Origin: an uncultured bacterium
GTDB lineage: Bacteria > Krumholzibacteriota > Krumholzibacteriia > LZORAL124-64-63
Direction: 5' to 3'
DNA: 64,000 nucleotides
Assembly: GCA_903912525.1 (NCBI GenBank)
Contig: CAIWHK010000006.1
Coordinates: 62,001-126,000 of the forward strand
This document shows positions 7,777-17,078 of this stretch, one piece after another; position 1 is the stretch's first letter, and each line of letters starts with the position of its first letter. The notes beneath the pieces are model-generated. The model saw nothing but the letters and a program-made list of their open reading frames with translations, had not been told where the DNA came from and did no database searches. The translations under genes and the position numbers were made by a program.

Positions 7777-9281
7777 CCCTCGCAGCACTGTGCCGCGACG
7801 TGCCGGGCCTGGACGCGAACGCGGCAGGCCCGGCTCCGGTCACGAAGGTGACCGCCGACTCGCGTGAGGCCGGCCCTGGTGTCGTCTTCGTGGCCGTGCG
7901 CGGCTCGAGCGGGGACGGCCATGCCTTTGCCGCCGCCGCCCTGGCCGCCGGCTGTCCGGCCGTCGTCGTCGAGGACCGCGCCGCCGTTCCCGGCGGCGAT
8001 CCCGCACAGGTGCTGGTCGCCGCGGACACGCGCCCGCTGCCCGCGCTGCTGGCGCGGCGGCTGGCCGGCGACCCGGACCGCAGCCTGTGCACGGCCGCGG
8101 TCACCGGCACCAACGGCAAGACCACGACAGCCTTCCTGCTGCGCACGTCGCTGGGCGCGCTGCGCGGGCGCTGCGGGCTGGTCGGGACCATCGAGTACGA
8201 CGATGGACATGCGTGTGTGCCCGCGCCGCTGACGACGCCCGGCGGTCCGGTGTTCTTCGACCTGCTCGGGCGCATGGTGGCCAACGGCTGCCGCGGCGTG
8301 GCGATGGAGCTGTCGTCGCACGCGCTGGACCAGGGGCGCACCGCCGGCCTGGAACTGGATGTCGCGGTGATGACCAACCTGGGCCGCGACCACCTGGACT
8401 ACCACCACGACCTTGGCCAGTACCTGGCGGCCAAGGCACGCATCATCGACCTGCTGCGGCCTGCTCGCGACGGCCAGCCGGAAGGCGCTGTCGTCATCAA
8501 CCGGCAGGACGAACTCCTGCGCACGGTCGACACGAAGGGCCGCCGCGCGCTGGGCTTCGCCGCCGACCCCCGGTTGCCGGCCCATGGGGCCGAGCTGCGG
8601 GTGACGGCCGCCGCGCTGCGCATGGACGGCACGCACCTGGACCTGGACTGGAACGGCCGGACGCTGGCGCTGGACAGCCCCCTGGTCGGCCGCTTCAACG
8701 TGGAGAACCTGACGGCGGCGCTTGCGGCGGGCCTGGCCCTGGGCCACGAACCGCAGGCGTGCTGCGCGGCGCTGGCCGCCGTGCCGCAGGTGCCCGGGCG
8801 CCTCGAGCGCCTGGCGTTGCCGAACGGGGCGATCGCCGTGGTCGACTATGCCCACACGCACGATGCGCTGGCGGCGGTGCTGGGCGCCTGCCGGGAGCTG
8901 ACCGATGGCCGTCTGCTGGCGGTGTTCGGCTGCGGCGGCGACCGCGACCGCGGCAAGCGCCCGCTCATGGGCGCGGTCGTCGCGCGCGACGCCGACCTGG
9001 CCTGGATCACCTCGGACAACCCGCGCAGCGAGGATCCACCGTCGATCTGCGCGCAGATCGCCGAGGGCTTCGCCGCGCAGCCGGACCCGCGCGCGCGCAT
9101 GAGCCGCATCGTCGTGGACCGGCGCAGCGCCATCCATGAAGCGCTCGAAGCGGCCAGGCCCGGCGACATCGTCGTCATCGCCGGCAAGGGCCACGAAGAC
9201 TACCAGCTGATCGGCAAGCAACGACTGGACTTCGACGACCGGCAGGTCGTCCGCGAATGGGTGGAGGCGAACCCCCGATGA
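7767..9281 (+). CDS. murE: UDP-MurNAc-L-Ala-D-Glu:meso-diaminopimelate ligase MurE
   Basis: MurE adds the third stem residue to the peptidoglycan precursor in the cytoplasm. The 504-residue protein has the Mur-ligase P-loop GTNGKTT (114-120), the ELSSHAL motif, a carbamylated-lysine region (YLAAKARI) and the substrate-selecting motif DNPR (417-420) followed by SEDP, which is typical of meso-diaminopimelate enzymes rather than lysine enzymes. GTG 7767 has GGAG five bases upstream and starts inside the end of ftsI; the longer frame to 7104 is only a shadow over ftsI. The stop overlaps the murF ATG by 4 bp. Confidence 0.95.
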   Translation: MELTLAALCRDVPGLDANAAGPAPVTKVTADSREAGPGVVFVAVRGSSGDGHAFAAAALAAGCPAVVVEDRAAVPGGDPAQVLVAADTRPLPALLARRLAGDPDRSLCTAAVTGTNGKTTTAFLLRTSLGALRGRCGLVGTIEYDDGHACVPAPLTTPGGPVFFDLLGRMVANGCRGVAMELSSHALDQGRTAGLELDVAVMTNLGRDHLDYHHDLGQYLAAKARIIDLLRPARDGQPEGAVVINRQDELLRTVDTKGRRALGFAADPRLPAHGAELRVTAAALRMDGTHLDLDWNGRTLALDSPLVGRFNVENLTAALAAGLALGHEPQACCAALAAVPQVPGRLERLALPNGAIAVVDYAHTHDALAAVLGACRELTDGRLLAVFGCGGDRDRGKRPLMGAVVARDADLAWITSDNPRSEDPPSICAQIAEGFAAQPDPRARMSRIVVDRRSAIHEALEAARPGDIVVIAGKGHEDYQLIGKQRLDFDDRQVVREWVEANPR

Positions 9282-10723
9282 GCGCGCAGATCGGCATGAA
9301 CCTGGCCGCGGCGACCGCCGAATTGGCGCGCGCCGGCCTGCTCGGCGGCGTGTTGCAGGGCGGCGACGCGGGCCTGGCGGCCGTGGCGCAGCCGTCGCCT
9401 GATGCGTGCTTCACGGGCGCCTCGCTGGATTCGCGGCGCCTGGGGCCCGGGCAGATGTTCGTCGCGCTGCGTGGCGACAACGTGGACGGCCGGCTGTACG
9501 CGGCCGGCGCGGTGGCGGCCGGGCACTGGGTGCTGACACGCGCCTGGGACGGCCTGGGGGCCGACCCGCTGCCGGGCGCACCGGCGCCTGCGACGGCGGG
9601 CGTACTGCTGGCGACCGACCCGGACGCGGCGCTGGCGGTGCTGGCGTCGGCCCATCGCGCCGGGTTGGCCCGGTTGCGCGTGGTCGGCGTCACCGGCACC
9701 AACGGCAAGACCACGACCAAGGACTTCCTGCGCGCGGCGCTGTCGGGAGCAGGAACCGTCGAGGCGACGACGGGCAACCTCAACAACCGCCTGGGCGTGC
9801 CGCTGACGCTGCTCGGCCTGGGCGGCGACCTGGCATACGCCGTGATCGAGATGGGGGCCTCGGCCGTCGGCGACATCGCGCGCCTGGCCGCGCTGGCGCG
9901 GCCGCATGTCGGCGTCATCACCAATGCCTCGCCGGCGCACCTGGCCGAGTTCGGTTCGCTGGACGGGATCATCCAGGGCAAGGGCGAGATGCTCGACGCG
10001 CTGCCGCCTGACGGCACCGCCGTGCTCAACGCCGACAGCCCCGGCTACGACCGCTGGCTGGCGCGGGCGCGCTGCCGGGTCGTGAGCGTGGGCAAGGACG
10101 CCGGCGACCACCGCTGGACATGGCGGTCGGGCGGACCCGACGAACCCTCGGAACTGGTCCTGGACGGGCGTTCGTGGGAAGTGCCGCTGCCCGGCGAGCA
10201 CAATGGCGCCAACCTGGCGGCGGCCATCCTGGCGGCGCGCGCCGCGGGCGCCGACGACGAGGCCATCGCCCGTGGCCTCAGCGGGTTCCGCGGTTCGCCG
10301 CACCGGGCCGTGCTGCTGAAGATCGGCGGCCGCACGGTGCTTGATGACAGCTACAACGCCAATCCCGGGAGCATGGCCGCCGCGGCCCGCGCGCTGGTGG
10401 CGCTTCCGGGCGGGGGCCGGTCGGTGGCCGTCCTCGGCAAGATGGCCGAGCTGGGCCCCGACGCCGAGGACATCCACCGGCAGACCGGGATGCGTGTCCG
10501 GGAAGCCGGCGTCGAAATGCTGGTGGCGGTCGGGGAAAATGCACGCGGACTTCGTGAAGGCTTTGACGCGGCGGGCGGAGTCGGGCATTATTGCGCATCC
10601 GTCGAAGAGGCCGCAGTGCTGCTGGCGGAGATCACGGCGCCGGGCGACCGCCTGCTGGTGAAGGGCTCGCGCAGCGCCGGCATGGAGCGGCTGTTGGGAC
10701 TGCTGGAAGCGTCCTGCGGCTGA
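9278..10723 (+). CDS. murF: UDP-MurNAc-tripeptide:D-Ala-D-Ala ligase MurF
   Basis: MurF attaches D-alanyl-D-alanine to complete the UDP-MurNAc pentapeptide. The 481 residues include SLDSRRLGPGQMFVALRG near the N-terminus, the P-loop GTNGKTTTKDF (about 140-150), the central EMGAS motif, and DDSYNANPGSM in the C-terminal domain, a strong MurF marker. ATG 9278 overlaps the murE stop (ATGA). The stop codon lies at the start of a short array of 18-bp direct repeats that fills the space before mraY. Confidence 0.95.
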   Translation: MSAQIGMNLAAATAELARAGLLGGVLQGGDAGLAAVAQPSPDACFTGASLDSRRLGPGQMFVALRGDNVDGRLYAAGAVAAGHWVLTRAWDGLGADPLPGAPAPATAGVLLATDPDAALAVLASAHRAGLARLRVVGVTGTNGKTTTKDFLRAALSGAGTVEATTGNLNNRLGVPLTLLGLGGDLAYAVIEMGASAVGDIARLAALARPHVGVITNASPAHLAEFGSLDGIIQGKGEMLDALPPDGTAVLNADSPGYDRWLARARCRVVSVGKDAGDHRWTWRSGGPDEPSELVLDGRSWEVPLPGEHNGANLAAAILAARAAGADDEAIARGLSGFRGSPHRAVLLKIGGRTVLDDSYNANPGSMAAAARALVALPGGGRSVAVLGKMAELGPDAEDIHRQTGMRVREAGVEMLVAVGENARGLREGFDAAGGVGHYCASVEEAAVLLAEITAPGDRLLVKGSRSAGMERLLGLLEASCG

Positions 10724-10792
10724 GGCCGGACTTGATGCTGAGGCCGGACTTGAGGCTGCAGCCGGACTTGAAGCTGCGGCAGGATCTGGGGC
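10722..10792 (+). repeat. 18-bp tandem repeats between murF and mraY
   Basis: Three copies of GAGGCCGGACTTGATGCT-like units occupy 10722-10739, 10740-10757 and 10758-10775, followed by a decayed fourth copy to 10792. The first copy overlaps the murF stop codon. The period is a multiple of three, as in the in-frame arrays of ftsQ and ftsZ. Replication slippage is the probable origin; no function is evident. Confidence 0.85.
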
Positions 10793-10801
10793 AAGGAAGC
10801 C

Positions 10802-11890
10802 ATGTTCTATCATCTGCTGTACCCGCTGCACCAGTACTGGTCGGCGTTCAACGTCTTCAAGTACATCACCTTCCGCTCGGCGTACGCCACGGTCACGGCG
10901 CTCCTCATCTGCTTCCTGCTGGGCGGCTGGGTCATCCGCAAGCTGGCGGCGATGCAGCTGGGCGAGGAGATCCGCGCCGACGGCCCGGCCTCGCACCAGA
11001 AGAAGAAGGGCACCCCGACGATGGGCGGCGTGCTCGTGCTCGGCGCGATCGTCATCTCGACGCTGCTGTGGGCCGACCTCAGCAACCGGTACGTGCTGCT
11101 GGCGCTGCTCAGCACGGTGTGGATGGGCGCCATCGGGTTCATCGACGACTACCTGAAGGTCGTCAAGAAGCGCCCCAAGGGGATGGTCGGCCGCTTCAAG
11201 CTGATCGGCCAGGTCAGCTACGGACTGCTGCTGGGCATCGTGCTGTTGAAGACCGGCGGCGCGGACCCGCTGCTGACGCAGACCGCAGTGCCGTTCCTGA
11301 AGAACTTCCACATCAACTGGGGCCCGTTCTACATCCCGCTCGTCATCCTCGTGGTGACCGGCGCCAGCAACGCGGTCAACCTGACCGACGGGCTGGACGG
11401 CCTGGCCATCGGCCTGAGCGCGCTGGCCTTCGCCGCCTACGCCGTGCTGGCGTACCTGAGCGGCCACTTCGCCTTCGCCCAGTACCTGAACGCGCCGTAC
11501 CTGCCGCACGCCGGCGAGTTGACGGTCTACTGCGCCGCGGTGGTCGGCGCCGCGCTCGGGTTCCTCTGGTTCAACGCGCATCCGGCCCGCGTGTTCATGG
11601 GCGACACGGGCAGCCTGGCCCTCGGCGGCGCGCTCGGCACCGTGGCCATCCTGGTCAAGCGCGAGTTCCTGCTGGTCGTGCTCGGCGGCATGTTCGTCGC
11701 CGAGGCCGTCTCGGTGATGCTGCAGGTCCTGTACTACAAGCGCACGCACGGCAAGCGGCTGTTCAAGATGGCGCCGCTGCATCATCACTTCGAGCTGCTC
11801 GGCTGGTCCGAGACGCAGGTGACGGTCCGGTTCTGGATCATCGGCATCCTGATGCTGCTGCTGGGCATGTCGTCCATCAAGCTGCAGTAG
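10802..11890 (+). CDS. mraY: Phospho-MurNAc-pentapeptide-transferase MraY
   Basis: MraY transfers phospho-MurNAc-pentapeptide to undecaprenyl phosphate, forming lipid I in the inner membrane. The 362-residue polytopic protein has all core motifs: GTPTMGG near residue 75, the Mg-binding [23 protein letters not shown] and the C-terminal [13 protein letters not shown]. Length and hydrophobic profile (about ten helices) are normal. AAGGA precedes the ATG. It lies between murF and murD in the standard dcw order. Confidence 0.97.
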   Translation: MFYHLLYPLHQYWSAFNVFKYITFRSAYATVTALLICFLLGGWVIRKLAAMQLGEEIRADGPASHQKKKGTPTMGGVLVLGAIVISTLLWADLSNRYVLLALLSTVWMGAIGFIDDYLKVVKKRPKGMVGRFKLIGQVSYGLLLGIVLLKTGGADPLLTQTAVPFLKNFHINWGPFYIPLVILVVTGASNAVNLTDGLDGLAIGLSALAFAAYAVLAYLSGHFAFAQYLNAPYLPHAGELTVYCAAVVGAALGFLWFNAHPARVFMGDTGSLALGGALGTVAILVKREFLLVVLGGMFVAEAVSVMLQVLYYKRTHGKRLFKMAPLHHHFELLGWSETQVTVRFWIIGILMLLLGMSSIKLQ

Positions 11891-11909
11891 GTCGCGACCG
11901 GGAGAGGCC

Positions 11910-13280
11910 ATGCAGTTGCAGGGCAAGCGATGCTGGGTGGTCGGATTGGCGCGCAGCGGCTGCGCCGCCGGGGGCCTGCTGCGCCGCCATGGGGCGAGCG
12001 TGCTGGGCCTCGACGACTCGGACACCGCCACGCTGCACAAGCGATGGGAACGCGAGGAGGTCGCCGCCACGGCGGCCTCCTGCTTCGACGAAGTGCTCGA
12101 CGGCGGCCGCGCCCCGCAGGGCGCCTGGGCCACGCCCGACCTGGTCGTGATCAGCCCGGGCGTGCCGGGCACGCACCCGCGGCTGGCTGCATTGCCGCAG
12201 GGCGCGCCGGTCATCGGTGAACTGGAACTGGGGGCGCGTTTCTGTCGCGCCGTGCCGGTGGCCATCACCGGCACCAACGGCAAGTCGACGACGACCGAGC
12301 TCGTGGCGCACCTGGTGCGCGCGGCGGGCCGGCGCGGCGAGGCGCTGGGCAATGTGGGCCGCCCGCTGTGCCTGGTGGCCGAGGAACTGGAGCCGGACGA
12401 CGTCGCCGTGGTGGAAGTGAGCAGCTTCCAGCTCGAGAGCGTCGACACCTTCCGGCCGCGCGTGGGGGCGGTGCTGAACCTGGCGCCGGACCACCTCGAT
12501 CGCTACCCGGACCTGGCGGCGTACTACGCGGCCAAGCAGCGCCTGGCCGGGCTGGTGCCCGCCGACGGGCTCTTCGTCACGTGGACGCGCTGCCCCGAGG
12601 CGATGGCGTGGCCGACGAAGGCCGCCCGGCTGTGGTACGGTGACGAGGCCGGCGGCGCGGGCGTGTTCTTCCGCGACGGCGTGCTGTGGGCCGGTCGCGA
12701 CGCAGAATCGGCGGCGCCGGTGCTGCCGGAGAGCGAACTGGCCCAGCGGTCGCCGACCAACCGGCTCAACGCGCTGGCGGCGGTCGCGATGGGCCTCGGC
12801 CTGGACCTGCCGCCGGCGGCGATGGCCGAGGGCCTGCGCACGTTCGCCGGCCTGGCCGACCGCCACGAACTGGTGGCCGTGCGCGGCGGCGTGCGGTTCG
12901 TCAACGACACGAAGGCGACCAACGTGCACGCGGTCTGCGCCGGCCTGGCCGACCACCACGGGCAGGTCGTCCTGATCGCCGGCGGCAGCGGCAAGGGCGA
13001 GGACTACGCCCCGCTGCGCGAGGTGATGGGTTCGGTGCGGCACGTCGTGCTGATCGGCGCGGAAGGACCCGCGATCGGTCGCGCGCTGGCGGGCGCTGTC
13101 CCGCTGAGCGAGGCCGCAGACATGGACCAGGCGGTCGCGCTGGCCGCGCGACTGGCCGAGCCGGACGCGACCGTGCTCTTGAGCCCGGCCTGCGCGAGTT
13201 TCGACATGTTCGCCAATTACAAGGCACGCGGGGCGGCATTTGCGGCCGCTGCGCTCAAGGCAGGAGGCCGACGCCCCTAG
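11910..13280 (+). CDS. murD: UDP-MurNAc-L-Ala:D-Glu ligase MurD
   Basis: MurD adds D-glutamate to UDP-MurNAc-L-alanine. The 456-residue protein has an N-terminal Rossmann motif (VVGLARSGCAAGGLL), SPGVPGTHP, the P-loop GTNGKSTTT (about residue 120), EVSSFQLE, the DHLDRY metal and substrate region, and VNDTKATN near residue 330, which is characteristic of MurD. GGGAGAGG precedes the ATG. A 66-bp spacer with GGAGG before ftsW is one of the few larger gaps in this part of the cluster. Confidence 0.96.
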   Translation: MQLQGKRCWVVGLARSGCAAGGLLRRHGASVLGLDDSDTATLHKRWEREEVAATAASCFDEVLDGGRAPQGAWATPDLVVISPGVPGTHPRLAALPQGAPVIGELELGARFCRAVPVAITGTNGKSTTTELVAHLVRAAGRRGEALGNVGRPLCLVAEELEPDDVAVVEVSSFQLESVDTFRPRVGAVLNLAPDHLDRYPDLAAYYAAKQRLAGLVPADGLFVTWTRCPEAMAWPTKAARLWYGDEAGGAGVFFRDGVLWAGRDAESAAPVLPESELAQRSPTNRLNALAAVAMGLGLDLPPAAMAEGLRTFAGLADRHELVAVRGGVRFVNDTKATNVHAVCAGLADHHGQVVLIAGGSGKGEDYAPLREVMGSVRHVVLIGAEGPAIGRALAGAVPLSEAADMDQAVALAARLAEPDATVLLSPACASFDMFANYKARGAAFAAAALKAGGRRP

Positions 13281-13346
13281 GCCCAAAGCCGATGGGGCGC
13301 CGCCCGGGCGGGACGGCCCGGGATCATCACGACCACGGAGGGTCGC

Positions 13347-14531
13347 ATGCAACGCTCAATTCGCGAAGTGATCGGCACGTTCGAGGGCGCCGATCGGTGG
13401 CTCCTGATCTCGACCGGCCTGCTGCTGTTCCTCGGCGTGTTCGAGGTGTACGGCGCCGGCAGCTACAACCGGCAGGGGCTCAGTTCGCCGCTCGGCGAGC
13501 ACTTCATCGTCTTCAAGCACCTGCTGATGATCGGCCTGGGCGGCGCCCTGCTGCTGGTGCTGTCGCACATCGACTACCATGTCTGGCGCCATCCCTGGAT
13601 CAACCGCGGGGCGCTCGGCGGCACGTACATGCTGGTGGCCCTGACGCTGGTCGTCGGCCGCCATGACAGCGCCGGCAACGACGAGATCAACCGCTGGGTC
13701 GGCATCGGCGGGTTCTCGATCCAGCCGGTCGAGATGGCGAAGCTGGCGCTGGTCATGTTCATGGCCGAACGGCTGGCCGCCGGCCGGGGCGGCGTGCGCA
13801 ATACCGGACGCCCGCTGCTGATGACGCTGGCGGCCGGTCCGCTGCTGCTGATGATGATGCTGGCCCTGCAGCCGAATTACGGCAACGTGATGGTCGTGGC
13901 CGGGGTCACCGTGCTGATGCTGTTCGTCACCGCCACGGCCGATCGCTACCTGCGTTGGGTACTGCTCGGCGCGCCCGTGGTCGGGGTGCTGGCCTACGTC
14001 ACCGTTCCGAAGATCCTCCATCGCGTCAACCAGCAGTTCTCCGGCTTGCAGGGCGGCTCGTTCGGCCATCAGGTCGACCAGTCGCTGATCGGCCTCGGCG
14101 CCGGCGGCCCGCGTGGCCTGGGCGTGGGGCAGAGCCACAACAAGTTCTCGTTCCTGCCCGAGGCGCATACCGACTTCATCTACTCGGTGCTGGGCGAGGA
14201 GATGGGCCTGGCCGGTTCGCTCGGCGTCATCGTGCTGCTGATGGTCTTCGTCTGGCGCGGCCTGGTCATCGCGCAGCGGGCGCCCGATCCGTTCGGCCGC
14301 GCGCTCGCCTCGGGCCTGACCGGCGGCCTGGCGATCTACGGCATCACGAACCTGGCGATGGTCACCGGCCTGTTCCCGGTCGTCGGTGTCCCGCTGCCGT
14401 TCGTCAGCTTCGGCGGCACCGCCATGCTGGCGTCGCTGGCCTCGATCGGCCTTTTGCTGAGCATCGACCGCGCCAGCCAGTCCTACCAGATCTGCAAGCG
14501 CCGCTGGACGCGGGGCGGCGGCGTGGCATGA
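13347..14531 (+). CDS. ftsW: SEDS-family septal glycosyltransferase FtsW
   Basis: FtsW polymerises lipid II at the septum together with FtsI. The 394-residue integral membrane protein has about ten helices and SEDS motifs: GGFSIQPVEMAKLALVMFMA, LALQPNYGN, the LIGLGAGGPRGLGVGQSHNKFSFLPEAHTDFIYSVLGEEMG block with its key acidic residue after PEAHT, and the closing GLFPVVGVPLPFVSFGGT. Its place between murD and murG distinguishes it from the paralogue RodA. GGAGG lies before ATG 13347; the stop overlaps murG (ATGA). Confidence 0.95.
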   Translation: MQRSIREVIGTFEGADRWLLISTGLLLFLGVFEVYGAGSYNRQGLSSPLGEHFIVFKHLLMIGLGGALLLVLSHIDYHVWRHPWINRGALGGTYMLVALTLVVGRHDSAGNDEINRWVGIGGFSIQPVEMAKLALVMFMAERLAAGRGGVRNTGRPLLMTLAAGPLLLMMMLALQPNYGNVMVVAGVTVLMLFVTATADRYLRWVLLGAPVVGVLAYVTVPKILHRVNQQFSGLQGGSFGHQVDQSLIGLGAGGPRGLGVGQSHNKFSFLPEAHTDFIYSVLGEEMGLAGSLGVIVLLMVFVWRGLVIAQRAPDPFGRALASGLTGGLAIYGITNLAMVTGLFPVVGVPLPFVSFGGTAMLASLASIGLLLSIDRASQSYQICKRRWTRGGGVA

Positions 14532-15673
14532 GCCAGGGGCGCCTGCGCATCCTGCTGACGGGCGGCGGCACCGGTGGACACGTCTACCCGGGCCTGGCCG
14601 TGGCCGAGCAGTTGCGCAAGCTGGCGCCCGAAGCCGACATCCGCTTCATCGGCACGCGCCGCGGGCTGGAGGCGACGCTGGTGCCCCGTGCCGGGTGGCC
14701 GTTCTCGGCAGTGGCCGCGTCCGGATTCCGCGGCATGGGGATGGTGGCGCGGCTGCGCTTTCTGGTAAACTTCGCGCTCGGCGGCCTCGAGAGCCTGGCG
14801 CTGCTGGCGCGCTGGCGCCCGGCCGTGGTGCTGGGCACCGGCGGCTATGTCAGCGCGCCGGTGATCGCGGCGGCGCGACTGCTGGGCATCACCTGCGCCG
14901 TGCAGGAACAGAACGCGATCCCGGGCTCGGTCAACCGCCTGGTCGGGCGCTGGGCGCGCCGCGCTTACCTGGGCTTCGCCGGCGCGGCAAAGTGGTTCCC
15001 GGCGGGTATCTGCGTGGCCACGGGCAACCCCGTGCGCGGGGCGATGGCGGCGGCGGGCTCGGTTGCGCGGCCGGCGCGCGATGCATCGTCGAACGCGCGT
15101 CACGTGCTGGTCTTCGGGGGCAGCGGCGGGGCGGCGACGCTCAATCGCGCCGTCTGCGCTGCGGCGTCCGGTTGGGACACGAGGCCGGGCCTGACGATGC
15201 TGGTGCAGACGGGCCCGCGCGACCATGCTGCGACGGCCGCCGCGGTGGCCGCCGCCGCGCCGTCGGGCAACCTGGTCGTGGTGCCGTACATCGACGACAT
15301 GGCCACCGAACTGCTGCGCGCCGACCTTGTCGTGTGTCGCGCCGGCGCGATGACGCTGGCCGAACTGCACTGCCTGGGCAAGCCGGCGGTGCTGGTGCCT
15401 TTCCCGCACGCGACGGACGATCATCAGGTGCGCAACGCGCGCGATTGCGAACAGGCGGGCGCCGCGGTGGTCCTGCTGGATGCCGAGTGCGACGGCCCAA
15501 GGCTGGCGGCGGCGGTCGAGTCCCTCCTGGGCGATCCGGCGCGCCTGGCAACCCTGGGCACGGCGGCACACGCGCTGGCGCGTCCGCTTGCGGCGAACGT
15601 CATCGCCGCCGATCTCCTGGCTCTGGCCGGCCATCCCGCCGGTCGCGCCGAACCCGTCCTGACCCGGGGGTGA
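14528..15673 (+). CDS. murG: UDP-GlcNAc:lipid I N-acetylglucosaminyltransferase MurG
   Basis: MurG is the peripheral membrane enzyme that adds GlcNAc to lipid I, giving lipid II. The 381-residue GT28 protein begins with the glycine-rich loop TGGGTGGHVYPGLA (11-24), followed by GTRRGLEATLVP, VLGTGGYVSAPV, the QEQNAIPG motif, and in the C-terminal domain GGSGGAATLNRAV, VVCRAGAMTLAEL and the base-binding PFPHATDDHQVRNA. ATG 14528 overlaps the ftsW stop; the reading frame extends upstream only as a shadow of ftsW. Confidence 0.96.
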   Translation: MSQGRLRILLTGGGTGGHVYPGLAVAEQLRKLAPEADIRFIGTRRGLEATLVPRAGWPFSAVAASGFRGMGMVARLRFLVNFALGGLESLALLARWRPAVVLGTGGYVSAPVIAAARLLGITCAVQEQNAIPGSVNRLVGRWARRAYLGFAGAAKWFPAGICVATGNPVRGAMAAAGSVARPARDASSNARHVLVFGGSGGAATLNRAVCAAASGWDTRPGLTMLVQTGPRDHAATAAAVAAAAPSGNLVVVPYIDDMATELLRADLVVCRAGAMTLAELHCLGKPAVLVPFPHATDDHQVRNARDCEQAGAAVVLLDAECDGPRLAAAVESLLGDPARLATLGTAAHALARPLAANVIAADLLALAGHPAGRAEPVLTRG

Positions 15674-15677
15674 CCGT

Positions 15678-17078
15678 TTGTTCCGCAATACACGGCATAT
15701 CCACCTGGTAGCCATCGGCGGCGTCGGCATGAGCGGCATCGCCGAGGTGCTGCTGAACCTCGGCTTTACCGTCAGCGGCAGCGACCTGCACCGGACGGCG
15801 ACGACCGATCGGCTGGAGAAGCTGGGGGCGCGCATCGACATCGGCCATGCGCCGGACAACATCCGCGGCGCCGATGTCATCGTGCGTTCGTCGGCCGTGA
15901 CCGAGGCCAACTGCGAGGTCATGGCCGCGCGCGCGGCGCGCCTGCCGGTCATCCGCCGCGCCGAGATGCTGGCCGAGTTGATGCGCCTGAAGCACGGGAT
16001 CGCGGTGGCCGGCAGCCACGGCAAGACGACCACCACGACGCTGGTCGCCGCGGTCCTCGAGGCCGGCGGGCTGGACCCGACGGTGATCGTCGGCGGCAAG
16101 ATCCGCGCCATGGGCACGGGCGCCGTGCTGGGCGCCGGGCCGCACCTGGTGGCCGAGGCCGACGAGAGCGACGGCTCGTTCCTGCACCTGACGCCGACGG
16201 TGGCGGTGGTGACGAACATCGACCTCGAACACATTGACCACTATCCCGACCTCGAAACGCTGACCGCGACGTTCCAGGAGTTCCTGCTGCGCGTACCGTT
16301 CTACGGCGCGTGCGTGGTGTGCGTGGACGACCCGCAGGTGCGCGCGCTGCTGCCGCTGATCGAGCGCAAGACGATCACATACGGGTTGTCGCGCGAGGCC
16401 GAGGTGCGCGCCGATCCCGGCACCATCGTCGAGGACGCCGACGGCCAGGAGGCTGTGGTCTGGGCCTTCGGCCGCGAGCTGGGTCCGCTGCGCCTGAAGC
16501 TGCGCGGCCGCCACAACCTGCAGAACTCGCTGGCCGCCGTGGCCGTGGGCCTGGAGCTGGAGATCCCGTTCGCGCGCATCGCGCAGGGTCTCGAGGGCAG
16601 CACCGGCGTGGGCCGGCGCTGCGAGGAATACGGCGAGCACGGCGGCGTGCTGGTCATCGACGACTACGGCCACCACCCGACCGAGATCGGGGCGGTCATG
16701 GCCGTCGCCCGCGGCTTTGGGCGCCCGGTGTCCGTGCTGTTCCAGCCGCACCGCTACTCGCGCACCGAGCGCTTCGCGCACGAATTCGCCGATTCGCTTT
16801 CGGGCGCCGACGCCGTGGGCCTGCTGCCGGTGTACGCGGCGGGCGAAGAGCCGCGGCCGGGCGGCGACAGCGCGACCATCGCCGGGTACCTGCAGGCCAT
16901 GGGCCGCATCGTGGACCTGCTTCCGGGCCACGACGGCATCGCGGCGTGGCTCGATGCGCGTGTGGCCGTCGGCTCGCTGGTGATGACGCTCGGCGCCGGC
17001 GACATCGGCCGCCAGGTCGAGGGCGTCTGCCGGCACCTGGACGGGCGCGCGGCGTCAACGCGGAAAGGCCGCTCGTGA
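15678..17078 (+). CDS. murC: UDP-MurNAc:L-alanine ligase MurC
   Basis: MurC adds the first stem residue, L-alanine, to UDP-MurNAc. Visible motifs in the 466 residues are HLVAIGGVGMSGIAEVL at the N-terminus, the P-loop GSHGKTTTTT (about 112), AEADESDGSF, TNIDLEHIDHY, NLQNSLAAVAVG and DDYGHHPTEI. TTG 15678, 4 bp after murG, is the only sensible start. The usual neighbour murB does not follow; the GTGA overlap leads straight into ftsQ, so murB must lie elsewhere. Confidence 0.96.
   Translation: MFRNTRHIHLVAIGGVGMSGIAEVLLNLGFTVSGSDLHRTATTDRLEKLGARIDIGHAPDNIRGADVIVRSSAVTEANCEVMAARAARLPVIRRAEMLAELMRLKHGIAVAGSHGKTTTTTLVAAVLEAGGLDPTVIVGGKIRAMGTGAVLGAGPHLVAEADESDGSFLHLTPTVAVVTNIDLEHIDHYPDLETLTATFQEFLLRVPFYGACVVCVDDPQVRALLPLIERKTITYGLSREAEVRADPGTIVEDADGQEAVVWAFGRELGPLRLKLRGRHNLQNSLAAVAVGLELEIPFARIAQGLEGSTGVGRRCEEYGEHGGVLVIDDYGHHPTEIGAVMAVARGFGRPVSVLFQPHRYSRTERFAHEFADSLSGADAVGLLPVYAAGEEPRPGGDSATIAGYLQAMGRIVDLLPGHDGIAAWLDARVAVGSLVMTLGAGDIGRQVEGVCRHLDGRAASTRKGRS

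Noticed and set aside
10722-10792. CRISPR array
   Set aside because: Units are contiguous, 18 bp long, without spacers or cas genes; the arrays in ftsQ and ftsZ are likewise simple tandem repeats.
10591-12150. Plus-strand frame of about 519 codons spanning the murF-mraY repeat and mraY
   Set aside because: It overlaps mraY and murD in another frame, and only its repeat part (LRPDL-type units) is regular; mraY is unambiguous.
5326-12448. Very long minus-strand open frames opposite ftsI, murE, murF and mraY (up to about 1080 codons)
   Set aside because: They are antisense shadows caused by the high G+C third positions of the real genes. They show Arg/Ala/Gln-rich nonsense composition and no family motifs.
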